Below are positions 54,999 to 62,253 of a stretch of 62,551 bases of DNA, piece after piece. Positions within the stretch are counted from its first letter, which is position 1. The number at the start of each line of letters is the position of its first letter. The translations under genes and the position numbers were made by a program. The notes beneath the pieces were generated by a model, which was not told the origin of the DNA, did not search any database, and saw nothing but the letters and a program-made list of their open reading frames with translations. Source of the DNA: SFDP01 sp051653625 (lineage in GTDB: Bacteria > Bacillota > Clostridia > Lachnospirales > Lachnospiraceae). Location: NCBI GenBank assembly GCA_051653625.1, contig JBOFWM010000057.1:1-62551 (forward strand), read 5' to 3'.

Positions 54999-56393
54999 AT
55001 GGAAAATAGTGTTTTAAATATAACAAAATATAATACCTCTTGTAGTAGTGCTTTTTCAAGCGAAGCTATTATGAATAAACTTGGAATTTTAGCAGATTCT
55101 GCAAAATATGATGTGGCATGTACATCTAGTGGATCGGATCGACAAGGTGATGGAACAGGAATGGGAAATACTATTGCAGCAGGAATATGTCATAGTTTTT
55201 CCGCAGATGGAAGATGTATTAGTTTATTAAAAGTACTTTTTACAAATGAATGCATTTATGATTGCAAATATTGTATTAATCGTGTAAGTAATGATGTAAG
55301 AAGAACTAGTTTTACTCCAGATGAATTAGCTAATTTAACAATTGAATTCTATCGTCGTAATTATATAGAAGGATTGTTTTTAAGTTCAGGGATTATAAAA
55401 AATCCGACATATACAATGGAATTAATGTATGAAGCAATTTTAAAATTAAGATTACAGCATAACTTTCAAGGATATATTCATGTTAAATCCATACCAGGTG
55501 CGGACAGTCATATCGTTGAAAAAATGGGATATATTGTTGACCGTATAAGTATTAATCTGGAACTTCCAACTTCAACTGGACTTGCAGAACTTGCACCTAA
55601 TAAACATCGAAAAATGATACTATCTCCTATGCGACAAATTCAAAATGGGATTGTTCAAAATAAGAACGAAATTGTTCTTTACAAGAAGGCACCTAAATTT
55701 GTTCAATCAGGGCAATCAACACAGATGATTATAGGAGCAACATCAGACAGTGATTATCAATTTATTACGATTGCAGAAAATCTATATGAAAAATTTAATT
55801 TAAAACGCGTATTTTATTCCGCATTTATTAATGTAAATCAAGATACAACTTTGCCATCCTTACCAGATGGTCCACCACTGCTTCGTGAGCATAGATTATA
55901 TCAAGCGGATTTTTTATTACGATTTTATCAATTTAAGGCAGAGGAATTATTAAGCAAAGAGCAACCAAACTTTAATGTGTTATTAGATCCTAAGGCAAAT
56001 TGGGCGCTTAGGCATTTGGAGTATTTCCCAATTGAAGTTAATAAGGCAGATTATGCAATGTTATTACGTATTCCAGGAATTGGCGTTAAGAGTGCAAGGC
56101 GTATTATTCACGCAAGACGCAGCGGAAATCTTGATTTTTTGCATTTGAAAAAAATTGGCGTAGTATTAAAAAGAGCGCTTTACTTTATTACATGTAATGG
56201 TAAGATGATGTACCAAACGAAAGTAGAAGAAAATTATATTACTAGAAATCTGATAGATATAAAAGAAAAATTACCATTTGACCATAATCAAGTTACATAT
56301 AAGCAGCTTTCTTTATTTGATACAAAAAGTTATGAGTTGCAAGGAAATAATGGCAATATAAAAGAACGTAAGCATATAGAAAGAATAGGTTAA
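54999..56393 (+). CDS. Putative DNA modification/repair radical SAM protein (TIGR03916-type)
   Basis: 464 aa from ATG 54999; ATG 54969 lies in the operator and lacks a ribosome site. N-terminal LGILADSAKYDVACTSSGSD and AGICHSFSADGRCISLLKVL are hallmarks of the family. The radical SAM cluster is C85-x3-C89-x2-C92 (NECIYDCKYCINR). A SAM-fold barrel follows, and near residue 360 a helix-hairpin-helix (LLRIPGIGVKSARRIIHARR) points to DNA binding. The family is linked by gene context to uracil-DNA glycosylase-like and DUF4130 proteins; its reaction is not known to me. Three bases from its partner gene. Confidence 0.88.
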   Translation: MENSVLNITKYNTSCSSAFSSEAIMNKLGILADSAKYDVACTSSGSDRQGDGTGMGNTIAAGICHSFSADGRCISLLKVLFTNECIYDCKYCINRVSNDVRRTSFTPDELANLTIEFYRRNYIEGLFLSSGIIKNPTYTMELMYEAILKLRLQHNFQGYIHVKSIPGADSHIVEKMGYIVDRISINLELPTSTGLAELAPNKHRKMILSPMRQIQNGIVQNKNEIVLYKKAPKFVQSGQSTQMIIGATSDSDYQFITIAENLYEKFNLKRVFYSAFINVNQDTTLPSLPDGPPLLREHRLYQADFLLRFYQFKAEELLSKEQPNFNVLLDPKANWALRHLEYFPIEVNKADYAMLLRIPGIGVKSARRIIHARRSGNLDFLHLKKIGVVLKRALYFITCNGKMMYQTKVEENYITRNLIDIKEKLPFDHNQVTYKQLSLFDTKSYELQGNNGNIKERKHIERIG

Positions 56394-56395
56394 TA

Positions 56396-57160
56396 ATGGA
56401 GCAGATAGTTTTAATATGTGAAGATTGTGTAGAGGGAATTCTGACTGGTATATATGAAGCGTATGCCAGAAAAATATCACATGAACACACAAGAGTTCAA
56501 ATTAAAGAAGATGATACATTTAAGTTGTTTACTACATATTATCATATTCCAGTAGATACAAATAAGGCAACAAAAGTATTAAAGACATTGAATGAGCGTT
56601 TTTCGGAAGAGACATATAAACTTATTTGGTTGGTATTAGCTTCATGTGAAGAAGAAATGCCAAATGATATTTATCATTTGATTGTGTATGGACTTGAAAA
56701 TAAATGTAGAAGGAATTTATTTGACATTATAACAAATCCTTATATTGAAAGATGTTTTCGATATAGTAGAGCAGTATGGAATGAAGTGCATCATTTTAAA
56801 GGTTTTTTACGATTTAAAGAATTAAAAAGTGGTGTTTTGTTTGCAAAAATTGCACCAAAGAATAGAATATTAATATCTTTAGCGCCACATTTTTCTAATA
56901 GATTACCTTTAGAAAATTTCATTATTTTTGATGAGATAAGAATGGAATATGTTGTTCATGAAAAAGGAACGCAATTTTTTATGGTTAGTGGAGAAATCTT
57001 TGAAAAAGATAAATGCTTAGAATTTTCAAAGGAAGAATTGGAAATACAAATATTATTTAAAGAATTTTGTGATAAAATTTCAATTAAAGAACGAGAAAAT
57101 TTACAATTACAACGAAATTTATTGCCTATCAGATTTAGAAGTAATATGGTAGAATTCTAG
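56396..57160 (+). CDS. TIGR03915-type DNA metabolism protein (DUF4130)
   Basis: 254 aa. Family motifs ICEDCVEGILTGIYEAYARK at the start, CRRNLFDIITNPYIERCFRY-like middle (RVWNEVHHFKGFLRFKEL pattern: SRAVWNEVHHFKGFLRFKEL), and APHFSNRLPLENFIIFDEIR near the end. In many genomes it is fused to, or next to, a uracil-DNA-glycosylase-family domain and always with the radical SAM partner; here it is the short form without the glycosylase domain. The start is 3 bases after the radical SAM stop, so both are under the SOS-like promoter at 54927. Confidence 0.87.
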   Translation: MEQIVLICEDCVEGILTGIYEAYARKISHEHTRVQIKEDDTFKLFTTYYHIPVDTNKATKVLKTLNERFSEETYKLIWLVLASCEEEMPNDIYHLIVYGLENKCRRNLFDIITNPYIERCFRYSRAVWNEVHHFKGFLRFKELKSGVLFAKIAPKNRILISLAPHFSNRLPLENFIIFDEIRMEYVVHEKGTQFFMVSGEIFEKDKCLEFSKEELEIQILFKEFCDKISIKERENLQLQRNLLPIRFRSNMVEF

Positions 57161-57171
57161 AAAAACATTCC

Positions 57172-57256
57172 TTTACAAAAAATTTACATTTAAATACTAA
57201 AATTTACAAATTTTACATAAAATACATCTTTACATTTTCTATAAGATATGTATAAT
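57172..57256 (+). promoter_or_regulatory. Promoter of HPr-like gene with array of TTTACA repeats
   Basis: Five exact TTTACA hexamers in 63 bp: 57172, 57183, 57203, 57212 and 57229, plus AATACA at 57221. The last is the -35 of a promoter with TATAAT at 57251-57256 (16-base spacer). Spacing resembles direct-repeat sites of PhoP/OmpR-type activators (TT-A/T/C-ACA), but AT-rich composition makes this tentative. Confidence 0.5.
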
Positions 57257-57312
57257 AGACTAGTATTCACGATAACAAAATTTGACAATTAATGTAAAGA
57301 AAAGGAGAATGT

Positions 57313-57540
57313 ATGAGAGAGCATAAAATTAAATTACAGCCTTGTGATGTGAAAGAGTTTGTTAATAGAGCAACCGCTTGTGATTTTGATATTGATATTG
57401 CATATAATCGATATTGCGTAGATGCTAAGTCAATTGTTGGTGTACTTGGGCTTGATTTTAGACAAGTTTTAACAGTAACATGTCATGGCTACAACGTGTT
57501 TTTTGAACAGTATCTTATGACCTATGCTATTGCATGCTAG
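57313..57540 (+). CDS. HPr-like protein without the active-site histidine
   Basis: 75 aa, HPr fold length. The segment VDAKSIVGVLGLDFRQVLTV aligns with the HPr region around Ser46 (KSIMGVMSLG), including the serine. The region that should hold GIHARP with His15 reads QPCDVKEFVNRA, so it cannot carry phosphate in the PTS. It is thus Crh-like in lacking the histidine and may act only as a regulatory partner. Five cysteines (C11, C23, C35, C57, C75) are unusual for HPr. AAAGGAG ribosome site. Monocistronic, between its own promoter and terminator. Confidence 0.75.
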   Translation: MREHKIKLQPCDVKEFVNRATACDFDIDIAYNRYCVDAKSIVGVLGLDFRQVLTVTCHGYNVFFEQYLMTYAIAC

Positions 57541-57580
57541 ATATTTCAGAATATAAATTTTAGAGTAATTATAGGCACCA

Positions 57581-57625
57581 AAAATACCTTATATATGATA
57601 CAATATCATATATAAGGTATTTTTT
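57581..57625 (+). terminator. Terminator after HPr-like gene
   Basis: Perfect 17-bp stem ATACCTTATATATGATA (57584-57600) / TATCATATATAAGGTAT (57604-57620), 3-base loop, followed by a T-run to 57625; A residues before the stem extend pairing. Confidence 0.92.
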
Positions 57626-57654
57626 ATATATTTTAAGAAAGGGCTACTTTGATA

Positions 57655-59997
57655 ATGGAAAAGGAAGTAATAGCCATAAGTGTTAGAGATTTTATAGAAT
57701 TTATTTTTCGATCAGGTGATATTGATAATAGAAGAAAAAGATATATAGAAAATGCAATGCAAGAAGGTTCGAAAATTCATCGTATGATTCAAAGAAGAAT
57801 GGGTTCTAATTATAAAGCAGAAGTAGGTTTGACACAAACTTTTGATATGAATGAATTTGAAATTAAAGTACATGGAAGAGCGGATGGCATAATTGATATA
57901 GAGCAAAATGTTACAATAGATGAAATCAAAGGAACCTATAAAGAATTAAAACATATTAAAGAGCCAATCAAGGAACATTTGTATCAAGCAATGTGTTATG
58001 CATATTTATATGCAAGAAATAAAAAAATAGAAGAAATTAAGATACAACTTACGTATTGTAATTTAGAAACAGAAGAAATAAAATATTTTCATGAAACATT
58101 TTTTCTAATTGATTTGGAACAATGGTTTATGGAAGCACTATTTTGTTATAAAAAGTGGTGTCGATTTAAATTAGAATGGAAACGTAATAGGGATCGAACA
58201 TTACTTGAGTTTGAATTGCCTTTTTCTTATAGAAAAGGACAAAAAGAGTTAATCACTCATATATATCATTCTATATGGCATAAAAGTAAATTGTTTTTGC
58301 ATGCACCAACGGGGATAGGAAAAACAATTTCTACGATTTTTCCAGCAATGAAATCAATGGGAAAAGGGCATGTAAATAAAATATTTTATTTTACGTCAAA
58401 AACAATAACAAGAGAGGTTGCAAAAGATACTTTTTTGTTATTAGAAAATAAAGGCGTTGACTTCAAATCTATTGTTCTAACTGCAAAAGAAAAAATATGT
58501 TTTTTAGCAAAAGTAGATTGCAATCCAATATCTTGCAGGTATGCATTAGGACATTATGACAGAGTAAATGATTGTATTTTTGAATTAATAAATAATGAAA
58601 ATACAATTACAAGAAAAGAAATTATTGAGTATGCATTAAAATATACGGTATGTCCGTTTGAATTAGAATTAGATGTTAGTATATTTTGTGATGGTATAAT
58701 TGGTGATTATAATTACTTATTTGATCCTCATGCAAGATTAAAGCGTTTTTTTGCAGAAGGCATCAAAGAAAAATATTGTTTTTTAATTGATGAAGCACAT
58801 AATCTTGTAGAACGTGGACGTGAGATGTACAGTGCATTTATTTGCAAAGAAGAACTTGTGACTTATATGAATAAAATAAAAAAATACCATCATGAGAAGC
58901 TAAATCGACGATTTGAGGCAGTGAATAAACAATTGTTATATATCAAAAAGGACTGTGAGTCAGTTTTGGTGCTAAATGATATACGTAGTTTAGTGCAAGC
59001 AATGGGAAGTCTAGAAAGTGCTATAAAAGAAATATTAGAAATAGAAAAAGAAGGTACGATAGTAGAAGAAATATTAGAATTTTATTTTTTGATTTCACAT
59101 TTTCTACTTATATATGAACGTATAGATGATCATTATATTATATATGCACAAAGAGAGGAGGAATCATTTTTTGTTTATTTATTTTGTGTGGATCCAACAT
59201 CTTGGATTGAAGAATGTTTAAATTTAGGGGTTGCTAGTATCTTATTTTCAGCTACATTATTGCCAATTAATTATTATAAATCTATGTTAGGGGGGAGTGA
59301 AGAGGATTATACTATTACATCAGATTCTGTTTTTGATGAAAAGAAAAAGAAGGTTTTTATAGCAACTGATATAACAAGTATATATGAGTATAGGAATGAA
59401 GAATTGTTTATACAATATGCAGATTATATTGAAGAAATTATGAGGGCGAAAAATGGGAATTATTTTGTGTTTTTTCCTTCATATCAATTGTTAGAATCGG
59501 TATATGAGGCGTTTATAAGGAAACAGAGAAAAAAAATATATTCTATTGTAAAACAAAATAGAAATATGAAGGAGCAAGAAAAAGAAGAGTTTTTGAGAAG
59601 GTTTCGAGAAGAAAATAACTTATTAGGATTTTGTGTTTTAGGTGGGATCTATGGAGAGGGAATTGATCTAAAGGGAGAATCTTTGATTGGTGTTATAATA
59701 GTTGGTGCAGGATTACCACAAATAAGTGTAAGAAAAGAATTAATGAAAAATTATTTTGACAAAGTCAAGGAAAATCAAGGATTTCAATATGCATATCAAT
59801 ATCCAGCCATTAACAATGTTCTTCAAGCAGCTGGAAGAGTTATTCGTACAATGGAAGATAAGGGGATTATTGTACTTTTAGATTACAGATTTACTAACAA
59901 TGGCTATAAATCTTTATTTCCAAAAGATTGGAGTCAAATATCTAACGTTACTATAAATAATATTAAAAATAGTATTTTAAAATTCTGGGAAACATAA
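57655..59997 (+). CDS. DinG/XPD-type helicase fused to PD-(D/E)xK nuclease
   Basis: 780 aa. The N-terminal about 170 residues form a RecB/Cas4-like nuclease: D77 (GRADGIID) and E90-I-K92 (IDEIKGTY). The helicase core has Walker A HAPTGIGKT (K223), DEAH box at 379-382 (LIDEAHNLVERG), and C-terminal motifs GIYGEGIDLKGE and QAAGRVIRTMEDKG. Between them C282, C289, C294 and C333 are placed like the XPD/DinG 4Fe-4S cysteines. Processes branched or damaged DNA by inference. Start ATG 57655; a TTG at 57649 is an alternative (MIM...). Follows the HPr-like gene, with no cotranscription because of the terminator. Confidence 0.88.
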   Translation: MEKEVIAISVRDFIEFIFRSGDIDNRRKRYIENAMQEGSKIHRMIQRRMGSNYKAEVGLTQTFDMNEFEIKVHGRADGIIDIEQNVTIDEIKGTYKELKHIKEPIKEHLYQAMCYAYLYARNKKIEEIKIQLTYCNLETEEIKYFHETFFLIDLEQWFMEALFCYKKWCRFKLEWKRNRDRTLLEFELPFSYRKGQKELITHIYHSIWHKSKLFLHAPTGIGKTISTIFPAMKSMGKGHVNKIFYFTSKTITREVAKDTFLLLENKGVDFKSIVLTAKEKICFLAKVDCNPISCRYALGHYDRVNDCIFELINNENTITRKEIIEYALKYTVCPFELELDVSIFCDGIIGDYNYLFDPHARLKRFFAEGIKEKYCFLIDEAHNLVERGREMYSAFICKEELVTYMNKIKKYHHEKLNRRFEAVNKQLLYIKKDCESVLVLNDIRSLVQAMGSLESAIKEILEIEKEGTIVEEILEFYFLISHFLLIYERIDDHYIIYAQREEESFFVYLFCVDPTSWIEECLNLGVASILFSATLLPINYYKSMLGGSEEDYTITSDSVFDEKKKKVFIATDITSIYEYRNEELFIQYADYIEEIMRAKNGNYFVFFPSYQLLESVYEAFIRKQRKKIYSIVKQNRNMKEQEKEEFLRRFREENNLLGFCVLGGIYGEGIDLKGESLIGVIIVGAGLPQISVRKELMKNYFDKVKENQGFQYAYQYPAINNVLQAAGRVIRTMEDKGIIVLLDYRFTNNGYKSLFPKDWSQISNVTINNIKNSILKFWET

Positions 59998-60063
59998 AAG
60001 AAAAAATGACACACAATTCTACAAAAATGACATTTGAATTTAGGTTTTTAACAGTTGAAAAGT

Positions 60064-60147
60064 TGTGGATAACTATGTGGAAACAGTGGATTTCTTTACA
60101 AAATACCTAGCTTTCAAGTTATCCACACAAAAAACAGTGTGGATAAC
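60064..60147. other. Cluster of DnaA boxes
   Basis: Three exact TTATCCACA 9-mers within 84 bp: 60064-60072 (minus), 60119-60127 (plus) and 60138-60146 (minus), plus a degenerate box at 60076-60084. The last two form a perfect 11-bp inverted repeat GTTATCCACAC / GTGTGGATAAC (60118-60128 and 60137-60147). It occupies the 276-bp gap between the helicase and GH13 genes. No dnaA, dnaN, rpmH or clear unwinding element adjoins, so it is more likely a DnaA titration/regulatory site than oriC. Confidence 0.75.
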
Positions 60148-60273
60148 CAATTATTTAATAGTAAAAAGATAAAGTCTTAAGAACTTGAATAGTCAATTGA
60201 TGTTCAAAAATAAATGGTATAGTAGAAACAAAAATGTGATAGTATATGAAATAAAAGAAAAGAGGGCGAAAAT

Positions 60274-61581
60274 ATGTGGGCATATGAAAGTGTTTTTTAT
60301 CAAATTTATCCATTAGGATTCTGTGGTGCACCATTTGAAAATGATGGGATATTAACATCAAGAATATTAAAAGTAAATGAATGGATTGGCCATATTGAAA
60401 AGTTAGGATGTAACGCAATTTATTTTTCACCAATTTTTGAGTCAGATACACATGGATATAACACAAGAGATTATAAAACAATTGATAAAAGATTAGGAAC
60501 AAATGAAGATTTCAAATTAGTATGCAATCATTTGCACAATGCCGAAATAAAAGTTGTATTAGATGGTGTTTTCAATCATGTAGGAAGAGGGTTTTATGCG
60601 TTTCAAGATGTTGTAAAAAATCGTCATAATTCAAAATATCTAGATTGGTTTCACATCAACCTAGATGGAAATTCAAATTATAATGATGGATTATGGTATG
60701 AAGGTTGGGAAGGAAATTATGATTTGGTAAAGTTAAATCTGAAAAATGAGGAGGTTATTTTACACATTTTAGATGCCGTTGACCAATGGATTAGGGAATT
60801 TGATATAGATGGTATTCGACTAGATGTAGCATATTGCTTAGATCATGATTTTGTAAGAAGGCTTCGCAGTTTTTGTGATAGTAAAAAAGAAGATTTCTTT
60901 TTATTAGGTGAAGTAGTACATGGAAATTATAATACATTATTAAATGATACTATGGTTCATTCAGTAACAAATTATGAATGTTATAAAGGTCTTCATTCAA
61001 GCTTTAATAGTATGAATATGTTTGAAATCATACATTCTTTATTAAGACAATTTGGACCAGAAGATTGGAATCTTTATAGAGGTAAGCACTTATTAACCTT
61101 TTTAGATAATCATGATGTTTCAAGAATTGCGAGTATCATACAAAATGAAAAGCATCTTCCTATAATTTATGCTTTTGCATTTGGAATGCCTGGAATACCA
61201 TGTATCTATTATGGAAGCGAATGGGGAGAAAAGGCAGATAAAAGCGAAGGAGATCCAGCATTACGTATTTCTTTTGAGAAGCCAATTTTCAATGAATTAA
61301 GTGGATATATAGCAGCGCTAGGAAAAATAAAAAAGAAATCAAAAGCTTTGAATTATGGTAGTTTTAATAGCATTGTTTTAACAAATAAACAATGCATTTT
61401 CGAAAGAGCGTTTGAAGATGAACGTATTTTGATAGCAATTAATGCAGATGATGAATCTTATACTGCTCATTATGATGCAAGATGTGGGAAAGCTATCGAT
61501 TTGATTACGGGGAAAGAGTTTGATTTTGGTGGTGGGAGTAGATTAGAACCATATACTGCATATTTTTTGAAATGTGAATAA
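60274..61581 (+). CDS. Intracellular GH13 alpha-glycosidase
   Basis: 435 aa without signal peptide, so cytoplasmic. All GH13 signatures are present: region I DGVFNHVG (from D97), region II DGIRLDVA with nucleophile D184, region III LLGEV with acid/base E213, region IV FLDNHD with D281. Short for the family, with a reduced C-terminal domain. Likely a maltodextrin- or cyclodextrin-degrading enzyme that acts on sugars taken in by the ABC system at 46-49 kb; the exact specificity is not readable. Starts about 130 bp after the DnaA boxes; AAGAGGG ribosome site. Confidence 0.9.
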   Translation: MWAYESVFYQIYPLGFCGAPFENDGILTSRILKVNEWIGHIEKLGCNAIYFSPIFESDTHGYNTRDYKTIDKRLGTNEDFKLVCNHLHNAEIKVVLDGVFNHVGRGFYAFQDVVKNRHNSKYLDWFHINLDGNSNYNDGLWYEGWEGNYDLVKLNLKNEEVILHILDAVDQWIREFDIDGIRLDVAYCLDHDFVRRLRSFCDSKKEDFFLLGEVVHGNYNTLLNDTMVHSVTNYECYKGLHSSFNSMNMFEIIHSLLRQFGPEDWNLYRGKHLLTFLDNHDVSRIASIIQNEKHLPIIYAFAFGMPGIPCIYYGSEWGEKADKSEGDPALRISFEKPIFNELSGYIAALGKIKKKSKALNYGSFNSIVLTNKQCIFERAFEDERILIAINADDESYTAHYDARCGKAIDLITGKEFDFGGGSRLEPYTAYFLKCE

Positions 61582-61637
61582 AATATGAACACAACCTTAA
61601 AAAATTCATAATTTGTTTAAAAAATATACAAAACCTA

Positions 61638-61666
61638 TTTACAAACAAAATATTATGAAGTATACT
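61638..61666 (+). promoter_or_regulatory. Promoter of repeat lipoprotein
   Basis: TTTACA (61638-61643), 17 bases, TATACT (61661-61666): near-consensus. Predicted start about 61673, leader of about 53 bases with GAGGAG ribosome site. Confidence 0.75.
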
Positions 61667-61725
61667 TGCAATTGTTAAAGCGATTTAACATAATATTATT
61701 TGTTTTAAAAGAGGAGAATTTAATT

Positions 61726-61980
61726 ATGAAAAAAAGATTAGTATTAGTATTAGCAACAGTAGCAGTAGCAGCAACATTAGTAGTAGCATGTGGATCAAGC
61801 ACAACAACAACAACAGAAGTTGAAACAACAGAAGCAGTAGTTGAAACAACAGAAGCAGTAGTTGAAACAACAGAAGAAGCTACAACAGAAGAAGCTACAA
61901 CAGAAGAAACAACAACAGAAGAAGCTACAACAGAAGAAGCTACAACAACAGAAGAAGCTACAACAACAGAAGAAGCTTAA
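61726..61980 (+). CDS. Small Thr/Glu-repeat lipoprotein
   Basis: 84 aa from ATG 61726, set by GAGGAG. Lipoprotein signal KKRLVLVLATVAVAATLVVA with lipobox VVAC, cysteine at 22. The mature part is only about 62 residues and consists almost wholly of Thr, Glu, Ala and Val in TTEA-VVE and ATTEE units, with no folded domain. The DNA itself is repetitive (units built on GAAGCTACAACA). It would be a lipid-anchored, acidic, disordered surface chain. Strong promoter and terminator suggest high expression. Repeat number may vary between strains. Confidence 0.8.
   Translation: MKKRLVLVLATVAVAATLVVACGSSTTTTTEVETTEAVVETTEAVVETTEEATTEEATTEETTTEEATTEEATTTEEATTTEEA
61816..61978 (+). repeat. Tandem coding repeats in the lipoprotein gene
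   Basis: Two direct copies of a 21-base unit containing ACAGAAGCAGTAGTTGAAAC, then six degenerate copies of 12-15 bases on GAAGAAGCTACAACA. Such tracts can expand or contract by slippage in multiples of three. Confidence 0.75.
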
Positions 61981-61997
61981 TCAAAATATAAGTTTTG

Positions 61998-62030
61998 AAA
62001 ACACCTTACAATTTGTAAGGTGTTTTTTTT
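61998..62030 (+). terminator. Terminator after lipoprotein gene
   Basis: 10-bp stem ACACCTTACA (62001-62010) / TGTAAGGTGT (62014-62023), 3-base loop, flanking A and eight T. Confidence 0.92.
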
Positions 62031-62039
62031 GAAATAAAA

Positions 62040-62068
62040 TTGACAGCTAAAAAAATATATGATAAGTT
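62040..62068 (+). promoter_or_regulatory. Promoter of riboswitch transcript
   Basis: TTGACA (62040-62045), 17 bases, TAAGTT (62063-62068). The start at about 62075 agrees with the beginning of the riboswitch. Confidence 0.65.
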
Positions 62069-62074
62069 AAGTAT

Positions 62075-62230
62075 TCTTGAGGGAGTAGTTGGCGCAAAAG
62101 CGTGATATGTCAACATACTGGCAGAAATGCCTGGCATATCTTAAATAATGAGACTCATGTACAAAGCCATAATTGTACATGGAGTTTATCAATAACCATG
62201 TATGATTATATCATTACATGGTATTTTTAT
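62075..62230 (+). promoter_or_regulatory. yybP-ykoY (Mn2+) riboswitch with expression platform
   Basis: Conserved loop elements of the yybP-ykoY aptamer are visible: GGGAGTAG (62081-62088), GTCAACATACTGGC in the middle, ATGCCTGGCAT, and GAGAC (62150-62154). Downstream are three competing pairings: CATGTACA (62156-62163) with TGTACATG (62174-62181); TACATGG (62176-62182) with CCATGTA (62196-62202); and the terminator at 62195-62222. Mn2+ binding is expected to allow read-through into the exporter gene. Confidence 0.88.
62195..62228 (+). terminator. Riboswitch-controlled terminator
   Basis: ACCATGT + ATGAT (62195-62206) pairs with ATCAT and ACATGGT (62210-62222, one bulged T), 3-base loop, then ATTTTT. 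Confidence 0.85.
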
Positions 62231-62253
62231 GCCAATTTTAGGAGGAAGAATGA

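Noticed and set aside
57172..57234. TTTACA repeats as a CRISPR array
   Set aside because: Units are 6 bases with irregular spacing of 3 to 14 bases; no cas genes.
60064..60147. Calling the DnaA-box cluster the chromosomal origin
   Set aside because: No dnaA, dnaN, rpmH or recF neighbours and no clear AT-rich unwinding element with DnaA-trio sequence; kept as a DnaA-box cluster.
61816..61978. Repeats near 61.9 kb as a CRISPR or non-coding satellite
   Set aside because: They are in-frame codons of a lipoprotein with a clear signal peptide and ribosome site.
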